Positions 28,122 to 34,619 of a stretch of 35,231 bases of DNA are shown one piece after another. The notes under the pieces were generated by a model. That model was not told where the DNA came from. It worked only from the letters and a program-made list of their open reading frames with translations, and made no database searches. This stretch comes from Prevotellamassilia timonensis. Lineage in GTDB: Bacteria; Bacteroidota; Bacteroidia; Bacteroidales; Bacteroidaceae. Numbering within the stretch: position 1 is the stretch's first letter; each line of letters opens with the position of its first letter. The position numbers and the translations under genes are program-made. The stretch spans positions 1 to 35,231 of the forward strand of contig NZ_JADYUH010000023.1 in NCBI RefSeq assembly GCF_021531665.1. Reading direction: 5' to 3'.

Positions 28122-28197
28122 CAAAAAAGGTCTTGGTATCCTGCCGATGCCTGCACTGTTTCCAGCCGACGTGTGACAGGCCCGCCAAGACCTTTCT
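28122..28197 (-). ncRNA. Candidate small RNA 4 of the array
   Basis: The promoter in the module at 28204-28452 (minus strand TTTG at 28234-28231, N19, TACTTTTG at 28211-28204) points at this stretch. The predicted 76-nt RNA is closed end to end by an 11-bp perfect stem, AAAGGTCTTGG (28195-28185 on the minus strand) with CCAAGACCTTT, followed by more T. Inside, GCCTG and CAGGC form a second stem. The shape, with both ends paired and a terminator formed by the closing stem, matches candidate 2. I see no open frame or family match. Confidence 0.6.
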
Positions 28198-28203
28198 TGT
28201 ATG

Positions 28204-28452
28204 CAAAAGTACACACAAAGCAACAACCACCAAACAAAACCAAGAAAAAAGAAGAAAACAAAAAAAGAATCAGAACACCCAAATCGAAAGCGCGGAACAG
28301 ACACAAACGAAAGCGCGAAACAAACAAAAGCGCGGAAAGAAAGTACTGTCCAGACACAAAAAAGAGGGGTGTGCCCCCTCAAAAAATATACGCGTCGTTT
28401 TGTGAAATGAAACCCATCGTTTTGAAAAACCACCCCGTCGTTTTGGGGATTA
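28204..28452 (-). repeat. Promoter/terminator repeat module B
   Basis: Read on the minus strand: a 3' block (CCCCAAAACGACGGGG, CAAAACGATGGG, CACAAAACGACGCG), a terminator hairpin GAGGGG (28380-28375) / CCCCTC (28369-28364) followed by TTTTTT, an A/C-rich (plus strand) spacer with AGCGCGGAA-like words, and the promoter TTTG-N19-TACTTTTG. Modules C, D and E have the same order. The plus-strand words CAAAAGTAC...CACCAAACAAAA and AAAGAGGGGTGTG identify all four copies. Confidence 0.85.
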
Positions 28453-28481
28453 TATATCCAAGGTGAAGAAATAATACAAAT

Positions 28482-28546
28482 AAAAAAAGCCAGGCAAATA
28501 ACCTGACTGGAGCGAAAGCGGGTCTCTTAAGGTTAACCCATCGATC
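28482..28546 (-). ncRNA. Candidate small RNA 3 of the array
   Basis: The promoter of module C (TTTG at 28583-28580, N19, TACTTTTG at 28560-28553, minus strand) drives it. The predicted RNA of about 65 nt holds GGGT...ACCC, then the terminator stem AGTCAGG / CCTGGCT (one G-T pair) followed by seven T (28488-28482). It is the shortest of the set and lacks an end-to-end closing stem. Confidence 0.55.
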
Positions 28547-28552
28547 GCACCG

Positions 28553-28858
28553 CAAAAGTACGCACAAGATCAAAACCACCAAACAAAATCAAGAAAAAAG
28601 TAGAGTTCAACCACAAAAAAAGTGGAGAAACAAGCGAAAAGGCTACAAGAACGAGCGAAAAACAGAAGCGAAACGAACAAAAGCGCCGACTCAGAACCCA
28701 GAGCGAAGCCAGAGTGAACTTAGGACTCAGAGCCCGGAGCGAACCCAGACCCCGGAGCGAAAAAAAGAGGGGTGTGAAACCCCTCAAAAAATATACGCGT
28801 CGTTTTGTGAAATGAAACCCATCGTTTTGAAAAACCACCCCGTCGTTTTGGGGATTAT
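28553..28858 (-). repeat. Promoter/terminator repeat module C
   Basis: The order of parts is the same as in module B, with the hairpin GAGGGG/CCCCTC at 28767-28785 and promoter boxes at 28553-28583. The spacer is the longest of the four and contains degenerate repeats of CAGAGCGAA-like words on the plus strand, so spacers diverge while promoter and 3' block stay nearly fixed. Confidence 0.85.
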
Positions 28859-28868
28859 AAAAAATATC

Positions 28869-29151
28869 ATGCTACTGAATATAAATGAAGTTATGGCAAA
28901 TTCAACGTATGTTGGTGTAGCAGAGAGCCATAAAGGAGTTAAAAGAGTTGTTTAGTCTCATATCTTCGAGACAACTGTACGTGACATAAAAGCCTATATA
29001 ATTGTCAGAGAATACGATTGGGGAGATTTCGTGCTGCACAGCATTTCCGATGCGCAGGACTTTATTAAACACGTAAAAAAAGAAATAGCGAAAGGAGCAA
29101 CACTTCCGAGTATGCAACCCGGCGCTGAACTCCAAACGCTATTTCTTGCCG
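28869..29151 (+). pseudogene. Possible gene remnant interrupted by an in-frame TAG
   Basis: From the ATG at 28869 one frame reads MLLNINEVMANSTYVGVAES through to KRVV, then a TAG stop (28953-28955). It continues in the same frame with SHIFETTVRDIKAYIIVREY, DWGDFVLHSISDAQDFIKHV and on into module D. The downstream half has protein-like composition. I do not recognise the family. It could be a small gene killed by a nonsense mutation, or chance. Candidate small RNA 2 lies antisense to its end. Confidence 0.25.
29075..29148 (-). ncRNA. Candidate small RNA 2 of the array
   Basis: The module D promoter (TTTG at 29182-29179, N19, TACTTTTG at 29159-29152, minus strand) lies just upstream. The predicted 74-nt RNA starts at its own closing stem: AAGAAATAGCG pairs perfectly over 11 bp (29147-29137 with 29090-29080) with CGCTATTTCTT, followed by further T. 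An inner GGAG/CTCC pair is possible. Length and architecture match candidate 4 although the sequences are unrelated. Confidence 0.6.
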
Positions 29152-29377
29152 CAAAAGTACGTACAAAATCAAAACCACCAAACAAAACCAAGAAGAAAAG
29201 AAGAAATCAAACCAAAAAGAATCAGACAGCCACAAAACGGAACCGCGGAACACCAAAAACAAAACAGCAGAAAGCCACAAAAAAGAGGGGTGTGCCCCCT
29301 CAAAAAATATACGCATCGTTTTGTGTAATGGAACCCAACGTTTTGAAAAACCACCCCCCGTCGTTTTGGGGATTATA
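29152..29377 (-). repeat. Promoter/terminator repeat module D
   Basis: The order of parts is as in module B, with the hairpin at 29285-29301 and promoter boxes at 29152-29182. Its spacer is nearly identical to that of module E (AGAATCAGACAGCCACAAAA, AACACCAAAAACAAAACAGC), so D and E are probably the most recent duplication. Confidence 0.88.
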
Positions 29378-29394
29378 TAAACAACAAACTCCAT

Positions 29395-29470
29395 AAAAAT
29401 ACAACAGCCGGCATCTCTGTCGGCTGAGGTTCTGCACCTTCGCGGGCTGCTTTCAGTGGTTATAACTCCC
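29395..29470 (-). ncRNA. Candidate small RNA 1 of the array
   Basis: The module E promoter (TTTG at 29507-29504, N19, TACTTTTG at 29484-29477, minus strand) drives it. Three small hairpins are visible in the predicted 76-nt RNA: GTGG...CCAC, AGGT-GCAGA-ACCT, and CAGCCG (29426-29421) / CGGCTG (29410-29405). The last is followed by TTGTATTTTT, a weaker U-tract than in the others. The module D 3' block and hairpin follow as a second terminator. Confidence 0.5.
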
Positions 29471-29476
29471 ACGCCG

Positions 29477-29700
29477 CAAAAGTACGCACAAAATCAAAAC
29501 CACCAAACAAAACCAAGAAGAAAAGAAGAAATCAAACAAAAAAGAATCAGACAGCCACAAAACGGAACCGGGAACACCAAAAACAAAACAGCTGAAAGTC
29601 ACAAAAAAAGAGGGGTGTGGAACCCCTCAAAAAATATACGCGTCGTTTTGTGAAATGAAACCCATCGTTTTGAAGAACCAAACCCCGTCGTTTTGGGGAA
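29477..29700 (-). repeat. Promoter/terminator repeat module E
   Basis: This is the most upstream module in the minus-strand sense, with the hairpin at 29610-29628 and promoter boxes at 29477-29507. Its 3' block lies 34 nt after the stop codon of the GT4 gene (29734), so the hairpin can act as that gene's terminator before the promoter starts the array. Confidence 0.88.
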
Positions 29701-29733
29701 TTTTACGTGACCGCCGCAGACTTCAAGAGGCGT

Positions 29734-30858
29734 TCACCGGACAGCTTTCATTTCTTCCAGCAGTTTCTTCATCTGGAATTCCCAACTCAGGTGAGCCACC
29801 GAGCGGCGAATGGTTTCGGGGTCGCGCTCCGCTTTTTCAAAACGGCGCAACAGGTCAGCGACATCCACCGGCGATTCGTCGGCTGTGGCTTTGAGCACAT
29901 AGGGGCGGTTGTCGAAGTCGTTGTTTTGCTCAGAATAGACCATGGGGATGCCGCGCATGGCATATTCCACATTCTTCAGAGACTTCACCTCGACGATGTG
30001 CTTTCTGTGGCAGGCGAGACAGCCCACACAGAGGTCGGTGTCGAGGAACACGCGGTTCAGTTCGTCACCATAGAGAAGCCCGTGGAACTTCACGCAGTCC
30101 GCGACACCCAACTCACGAGCCAACTGCTCGAGTTGGTCGCGAATTTCGCCTCCTCCGACCACGTCAAACCGCACTTCTCTTCCTTGCGGGTGAGCGGCAC
30201 GATAGGCTGCGATGCCACGGATGAGGCGGTCATAGCCATGCCAGAAACTGAGGATTGCCACGCCGGTCATTCTGACGTAGTCGTGGCGAGGCACAACGGC
30301 TCGCAGGGGAATCTGTTCGGGGTCCACGGCGTTGGAGAGATTGACACAGGGAATGCCGAAGATTTCTCGGTCGTCGCTGAAGGTGACAATTTTGTCTACG
30401 AAGCGGTGGAAGCGTTTGCGACTCCATTTCTCCGTCTCAAAAGCGATGCGACGCATCAGAGGAAGGTCGCGGAACTCGCCGTCGTAGGGGAAGGTAGGAA
30501 TTTCCATGAGGATGCGCACGCCGAGTTTTCTGACCTCTGCCATGAAGCGAATCATGAAAGGGGTGGCGTTCAGGTTGTAGCGAAAGTAGAGCCAATCGTA
30601 ACCTCCCTCGCGGAGGGTGCGGAGCACGGGCTGATAGAAACTTCCCGTAGCGTTTTTCAAAACCACGTCCTTTCTGCCTCCGATGCGTCCGATGTCTTCG
30701 CCATCCAGTGCCCAATGGCGTCCGTCCGCCATGGCTTCAAAGTGACAGAGATGAACCTCTGCGCCTCCCTTGCCGAGCGCTTGCACCTGCGCTTGGATTT
30801 TCTTGGAGATGCCGGAGGTTTTTTCCAAATAGAGGAAGGTAAGAAAGAGAATTTTCAT
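29734..30858 (-). CDS. Family 4-like glycosyltransferase
   Basis: This 374-residue protein has a GT-B fold. The N-terminal half starts MKILFLTFLYLEKTSGISKK. The C-terminal donor domain contains ILSFWHGYDRLIRGIAAYRA, VRFDVVGGGEIRDQLEQLAR and CVKFHGLLYGDELNRVF, plus a late acidic region (SLKNVEYAMRGIPMVYSEQN) where GT4 enzymes bind the nucleotide sugar. It should transfer a sugar in surface polysaccharide or LPS assembly; donor and acceptor are unknown. I chose the ATG at 30858. The frame extends 17 codons upstream, but those residues (MNVPYPVIYRTP) are the translation of a leader repeat that also precedes other genes, so they are not coding. Confidence 0.82.
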   Translation of the reverse strand: MKILFLTFLYLEKTSGISKKIQAQVQALGKGGAEVHLCHFEAMADGRHWALDGEDIGRIGGRKDVVLKNATGSFYQPVLRTLREGGYDWLYFRYNLNATPFMIRFMAEVRKLGVRILMEIPTFPYDGEFRDLPLMRRIAFETEKWSRKRFHRFVDKIVTFSDDREIFGIPCVNLSNAVDPEQIPLRAVVPRHDYVRMTGVAILSFWHGYDRLIRGIAAYRAAHPQGREVRFDVVGGGEIRDQLEQLARELGVADCVKFHGLLYGDELNRVFLDTDLCVGCLACHRKHIVEVKSLKNVEYAMRGIPMVYSEQNNDFDNRPYVLKATADESPVDVADLLRRFEKAERDPETIRRSVAHLSWEFQMKKLLEEMKAVR

Positions 30859-30872
30859 TTCATCTTGGTTTT

Positions 30873-30928
30873 GGGGTGTTCTATAAATTACGGGATAAGG
30901 AACGTTCAAAAGAAAGTGCTTACGTTTT
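30873..30928 (-). repeat. Leader repeat copy 1, before the GT4 gene
   Basis: On the minus strand it reads GTAAGCACTTTCTTTTGAAC, GTTCCTTATCCCGTAATTT, ATAGAACACCCC and ends 15 nt before the ATG. Close copies lie before lrp (32751-32806) and before a small ORF (34566-34619), always in the sense of the following gene. On the plus strand the ends CTATAAATTA and TAATTTTTAG are near-inverted. Confidence 0.75.
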
Positions 30929-30960
30929 CAACCTAATTTTTAGCCCCCCCCTTTTATGTT

Positions 30961-31935
30961 TCACTTTCTCCACGCCGCAATTTCTTCGTTGGTCAGCAGG
31001 ATGTGAATCGCGCCGGCGGCATAGCAGTCTTTTTCGTAGCGTTGATAGGAGAAGAGGACGCCGCAGGAGGTCACGGCGGGTCGTGGGTAGAACTTACCGC
31101 CATATTCTTCCACGCCTCCGGCACGGTTCAGATAGTCTTCGGCGGAGGGTTGTTGGATTTCTGCGACGGGCAGCCAAACGTCTGTGTTGTTGGATGCGCC
31201 GGGACGCGCGGCAAGTTTCTCGCCGATGAGTTCAAAGACCTTTGGCAGACAGTCTTCACGGAACAGGTCGGTCAGACCGATGAGGGCTCCGTCACTGTCG
31301 CGCAACGAGAGGCAATATTGCCAACTCATGCCGTGCGCCCCGCCTGTGAAGGCTTCGTCCTCCACGGAATAGGTCGTCACGCCGCCGCAAGCATTGGATT
31401 TCCAAGCAGGCTGAATGGCGGTGCGATAGTAGTGGTTGAACGGCACGCCGGCAGTTTTTACGTCTTCCTGATAACTCTCCTTCGCATCCTTCCAACGCAA
31501 CTCGGCGATTTTATCAAGCGATTTGACGTCCTTGCCGGGCTTCATCATTCCCGCGTTCATGACGCGGTTCACGAGAGCCACGTAGGAGTCCGACGGTTTG
31601 TCGTTGGAAAGATAGAAGAGCTGGAAGGCAAACTGCACGGAATAGTTTTGGTCCTGCGAGTTCTTGAGTTCGAAGTCGCCGTCCTTCAGCTGACTCTCTG
31701 TAAGCAGGGATTCGTCGAACGGACAAATACTTGAAATTCCGTCTTCGGTGTACTCTTCTACCACCTCGCCGGTGTCTGCTGACCACACGTCCTCTTCTTC
31801 ATAAACGACGGTATCGGGTTCTTCCGCCCCGGCAATGCGACGGTCTGAAGCGGCATGGGAAGGAGCGAGGAAGGAGAAAGCGCAGAGCGGCAAAGCGGCA
31901 CAGAGCGCAACGAGGGAAAGGATAGATTTTTTCAT
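30961..31935 (-). CDS. Exported DUF3298-type (RsiV-like) protein
   Basis: This 324-residue protein has a signal peptide (MKKSILSLVALCAALPLCAF, cleavage likely after SHA near residue 29). An acidic linker follows, then a DUF4163/DUF3298-like region. The family marker is DEAFTGGAHGMSWQYCLSLR, and the C-terminal FSYQRYEKDCYAAGAIHILL matches the conserved end of DUF3298 proteins. Relatives include the lysozyme-binding anti-sigma factor RsiV, but no sigma factor gene is adjacent and no membrane segment follows the signal peptide, so that role is not implied. Its function is unknown; it should act in the periplasm or outer envelope. Five copies of TAATAAGGTATAGG lie directly upstream of its start codon. 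Confidence 0.8.
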   Translation of the reverse strand: MKKSILSLVALCAALPLCAFSFLAPSHAASDRRIAGAEEPDTVVYEEEDVWSADTGEVVEEYTEDGISSICPFDESLLTESQLKDGDFELKNSQDQNYSVQFAFQLFYLSNDKPSDSYVALVNRVMNAGMMKPGKDVKSLDKIAELRWKDAKESYQEDVKTAGVPFNHYYRTAIQPAWKSNACGGVTTYSVEDEAFTGGAHGMSWQYCLSLRDSDGALIGLTDLFREDCLPKVFELIGEKLAARPGASNNTDVWLPVAEIQQPSAEDYLNRAGGVEEYGGKFYPRPAVTSCGVLFSYQRYEKDCYAAGAIHILLTNEEIAAWRK

Positions 31936-32055
31936 GACATATATTTAATAAGGTATAGGTTACTATATAATAAGGTATAGGCTGCTATATATATAATAAG
32001 GTATAGGCTGCTATATATATAATAAGGTATAGGCTACTATATAATAAGGTATAGG
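31936..32055. repeat. Five-copy tandem repeat of TAATAAGGTATAGG in the DUF3298 leader
   Basis: Cores start at 31946, 31968, 31994, 32020 and 32042 with spacings of 22, 26, 26 and 22 nt; the 4-nt difference is one extra ATAT. In the sense of the gene each unit reads CCTATACCTTATTA followed by TATA. The last unit is 10 nt from the ATG. The same core sits directly before oxyR and, in other forms, in the hisB-hisH gap and before the M15 gene. Confidence 0.92.
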
Positions 32056-32282
32056 CTACGAATGAAACTTGGTTTTACTTCTGAAACGGGCGATGCATGC
32101 TTGGCGCACGTTTTGCTGCCGTTTTCGCAGCGAATATACGCAGTTTTCGCCGTTTCGTCAGCTTTCCCGTTGCGGAACGCCCTCCACCCCACCATTTTAT
32201 AAGGATTATTCACATTCTCAAGGCGCGGGAGGCTCTTTCCCCCTGAGACAGGCAGTGTTTCAAAAGCCACACCGAGCCGTTC
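32056..32282. other. Intergenic remainder between lrp and the DUF3298 gene
   Basis: No supported gene, strong terminator or TAnnTTTG promoter is visible in these 227 nt on the minus strand. A 77-residue frame here runs through the tandem repeat and shows no family features. Transcription of the DUF3298 gene may come from lrp or from a promoter I cannot recognise. Confidence 0.5.
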
Positions 32283-32735
32283 TCAGACGCTGACACCGTA
32301 GTCATGCTTCAGTTCGTCCATGACAAACGAGCTCTCCAGCGAGCCGAGGTGTTCGATGGTGCCGAGGACGTTGAGCACGAACTGTTGATAGTATTTCATG
32401 TCCGGCGCCTGGATTTTGAGCAGGTAGTCATACTGTCCGGAGATGTTGTAGCACTCCGTCACCTCGGGAATGGCAGCAACGGTTTGGGCGAAGTTGTCGG
32501 CAATTTCCTTGCCCAGCCGCGCCATCTTCACGGAACAGAAGACGGTGAAACCTTTCCCAAGCTTTTCGGAGTTCAGGACGGTGACGTAGCGGTCGATGAT
32601 TCCTTCGCGTTCGAGTTTCCTCACACGCTCGAAAACGGGCGTCGTGCTGAGGTTCACCTTTGCGGCGAGTTCCTTGTGGGTCAGTCGTGCGTTCTTCTGC
32701 AACTCTCGAAGAATCTTCAAATCAATGGCATCCAT
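32283..32735 (-). CDS. Lrp/AsnC-family transcriptional regulator
   Basis: This 150-residue regulator starts MDAIDLKILRELQKNARLTH. Its winged helix-turn-helix (about 5-50) contains ELAAKVNLSTTPVFERVRKL, and its RAM/AsnC ligand-binding domain (about 65-140) has IPEVTECYNISGQYDYLLKI. Members sense amino acids and control amino-acid metabolism as octamers or other multimers. It is divergent from metY with back-to-back promoters, so it may regulate metY and itself; the ligand is unknown. A leader of about 220 nt includes one copy of the repeat also found before the GT4 gene. Confidence 0.92.
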   Translation of the reverse strand: MDAIDLKILRELQKNARLTHKELAAKVNLSTTPVFERVRKLEREGIIDRYVTVLNSEKLGKGFTVFCSVKMARLGKEIADNFAQTVAAIPEVTECYNISGQYDYLLKIQAPDMKYYQQFVLNVLGTIEHLGSLESSFVMDELKHDYGVSV

Positions 32736-32750
32736 GTTTTGCGTTTTTGA

Positions 32751-32806
32751 GGGGTTGTTCTATTGGATTATGGAATAAGGAGCGTTCAAAAGAAAGGCTT
32801 GCGTCA
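32751..32806 (-). repeat. Leader repeat copy 2, in the lrp leader
   Basis: On the minus strand it reads GACGCAAGCCTTTCTTTTGA, ACGCTCCTTATTCCATAATC, CAATAGAACAACCCC, ending 15 nt before the ATG. It is the most diverged of the three copies, but CTTTCTTTTGAACG and CTCCTTAT are kept. Confidence 0.7.
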
Positions 32807-32964
32807 TTTTTGGGGGAGATTCACGCCCAAGCCTCGCGGTTTTCATGCTTTCCCCACCCCGCCCGCGACACACGGTTCAGACGTCCCAAAACATCTGCCG
32901 AAGAATTTTCTGCCAAAACGGGAAAAAGAAGCATGAAACAGAAGGAGTTTTCTGTTTAACGTGA

Positions 32965-32996
32965 CAAAATTAGGTTTATCTTCTAAGTTTTCAAAA
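32965..32996 (-). promoter_or_regulatory. lrp promoter
   Basis: On the minus strand TTTTG (32996-32992), a 19-nt spacer and TAATTTTG (32972-32965) match the Bacteroidetes consensus. Its upstream box lies two bases from the upstream box of the metY promoter. Confidence 0.6.
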
Positions 32997-32998
32997 TC

Positions 32999-33031
32999 TT
33001 TTGGAAGAAATATGCAGTCTCCCTACCTTTG
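32999..33031 (+). promoter_or_regulatory. metY promoter
   Basis: TTTTG (32999-33003), a 20-nt spacer and TACCTTTG (33024-33031) match the consensus. The predicted leader is about 30 nt. The back-to-back arrangement with the lrp promoter would let one regulator control both. Confidence 0.7.
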
Positions 33032-33069
33032 CACCAGAAAAATTAAAAACAAAACAACACTCAAACACC

Positions 33070-34359
33070 ATGACACAGAAAAAACTTCACTTCGAGACGC
33101 TCCAACTCCACGTAGGGCAAGAACAGCCGGACCCCGCCACCGATGCACGCGCCGTGCCCATCTACCAGACCACTTCCTACGTCTTCCGTAACTCCGCTCA
33201 CGCCGCCGACCGTTTCGGCTTGCGCGACCCGGGCAACATCTACGGCCGTCTGACCAACTCCACGCAGGGAGTCTTTGAAAGTCGCGTTGCCGCACTCGAA
33301 GGAGGCGTTGCAGGACTCGCCGTGGCAAGTGGTGCAGCTGCCGTCACCTATGCGCTTCAGAACATTCTCGCAGCCGGCGACCACATCGTCTGCGCAGACA
33401 ATCTCTACGGAGGCTCCTATAATCTCATCACCCACACGCTCGCCACACAGGGCATCAGCCACACCATCGTTTCGCTCCGTGACCTCGACGCATTGGACGC
33501 TGCCATCCGTCCCGAAACCAAACTGGTCTTCGCCGAAACTTTCGGTAATCCGAACTCTGACGTGACAGACCTCGACGCCGTTGCCGAAGTGGCACACCGC
33601 CACCACATTCCTCTCATCGTGGACAACACGTTCGCCACTCCCTGGCTTCTGCGCCCCATCGAACACGGAGCGGACATCGTGGTTCACTCTGCCACAAAAT
33701 TCATCGGCGGACACGGCAGCAGCCTTGGCGGCGTCATCGTCGATGGCGGCACCTTTGACTGGAAAGCCAACGCCGACAAATTCCCATCTCTGGCAAAACC
33801 CGACCCCTCCTACCACGGTGCCATCTTCGCCGACGTAGCCGGTCCCGCCGCCTTTGTCACCCGCATCCGTGCCGTCCTGCTTCGCGACACCGGAGCCACG
33901 CTGTCTCCGTTCAACGCCTTCATCCTTTTGCAAGGACTTGAGACGCTCTCCCTCCGTGTGGAACGCCACGTGCAAAACGCCCTCCGCGTCGTGGACTTCC
34001 TGGCGAAGCATCCGAAGGTGGCTCGCGTCAACCACCCCTCTCTGCCGACACACCCCGACCACGCGCTCTACGAAAAACTCTTCCCGAACGGAGCCGCTTC
34101 CATCTTTACCTTTGAAATCAAAGGAGACCAGGACGCTGCATGGCGCTTCATCGACCACTTGGAAATCTTCTCCCTGCTGGCAAACGTCGCAGACGTCAAG
34201 AGCCTCGTCATTCATCCCTACACCACCACACACTCTCAACTCTCACCCGAGGAACTCGCCGAACAACACATCACTCCCTCCACCGTGCGCCTCAGCATCG
34301 GCACGGAGCACATCGACGACCTCCTCGCTGCCTTGGAACAGGCACTCGCTGCTGTGTAA
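33070..34359 (+). CDS. metY: O-acetylhomoserine sulfhydrylase (aminocarboxypropyltransferase)
   Basis: MetY makes homocysteine from O-acetylhomoserine and sulfide, or a relative makes cysteine from O-acetylserine. It uses PLP and belongs to the Cys/Met-metabolism family. The 429-residue length fits MetY rather than the roughly 390-residue MetB/MetC. TLQLHVGQEQPDPATDARAV at the N-terminus is typical. YGRLTNSTQGVFESRVAALE and ADNLYGGSYNLI form the cofactor phosphate and ring contacts, and Lys210 in VVHSATKFIGGHG is the PLP lysine. I chose the ATG at 33070; the frame upstream runs into the promoter. Together with cysD it places sulfur assimilation in this window. I see no clear terminator after it. 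Confidence 0.95.
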   Translation: MTQKKLHFETLQLHVGQEQPDPATDARAVPIYQTTSYVFRNSAHAADRFGLRDPGNIYGRLTNSTQGVFESRVAALEGGVAGLAVASGAAAVTYALQNILAAGDHIVCADNLYGGSYNLITHTLATQGISHTIVSLRDLDALDAAIRPETKLVFAETFGNPNSDVTDLDAVAEVAHRHHIPLIVDNTFATPWLLRPIEHGADIVVHSATKFIGGHGSSLGGVIVDGGTFDWKANADKFPSLAKPDPSYHGAIFADVAGPAAFVTRIRAVLLRDTGATLSPFNAFILLQGLETLSLRVERHVQNALRVVDFLAKHPKVARVNHPSLPTHPDHALYEKLFPNGAASIFTFEIKGDQDAAWRFIDHLEIFSLLANVADVKSLVIHPYTTTHSQLSPEELAEQHITPSTVRLSIGTEHIDDLLAALEQALAAV

Positions 34360-34432
34360 AAACAAGAAAAGAGTGGTGATAAGTGACTTCATACGGGAAA
34401 CTACTGAAAAGCCATAGTTTGATTTTGGTTAA

Positions 34433-34619
34433 GGGTTGTTCTATAAAAAATTAAGTTGGGTTGAGTCTCAATTTCTTAGAGGTGAACTTCTGTCAGTGGA
34501 GGAAGGAGCACGGAAACCTATGCGACCGACGAAACTGACAAAAGGACACTCTAAGAAACCGACCAAAACGTTAGCACTTTCTTTTGAACGCTCCTTATCC
34601 CGTAATTTTTAGAACACCC
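34433..34619. mobile_element. 187-bp nested inverted-repeat element
   Basis: Three nested inverted repeats share one centre: outer GGGTTGTTCTATAAAAAATT (from 34433) against TAATTTTTAGAACACCC (34603-34619); middle TTTCTTAGAG (34472-34481) against CTCTAAGAAA (34549-34558); inner TGTCAGT (34491-34497) against ACTGACA (34534-34540). Its right 54 bp (34566-34619) are the third copy of the leader repeat seen before the GT4 gene and lrp. It may be a miniature transposable element whose end serves as a leader, or a structured RNA. Confidence 0.6.

Noticed and set aside
27856-29470. Riboswitches or leaders for downstream genes instead of free small RNAs
   Set aside because: No protein gene follows any of the five units on the minus strand, and each ends in its own hairpin; leaders of lost genes cannot be fully excluded.
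28020-29472. Minus-strand ORFs starting MVFQNDGFHFTKRR or containing IIPKTTG
   Set aside because: They are two frames of the same repeat module, recur with every copy, and run through terminator hairpins and promoters; hydrophobic only because T-rich DNA encodes Phe and Leu.
28204-29700. CRISPR or integron array as explanation of the four modules
   Set aside because: Repeats are 225-305 bp with promoters and terminators, inserts are not of spacer size, and no cas or integrase gene is in the window.
30859-30909. A 17-residue extension (MNVPYPVIYRTP) of the GT4 protein
   Set aside because: It begins at a TTG codon and is a translation of the leader repeat that also precedes other genes.
31946-32055. 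CRISPR-like appearance of the five-copy repeat
   Set aside because: Spacings are 22 or 26 nt and the between-copy sequence is itself repeated, so there are no unique spacers; no cas genes are present.
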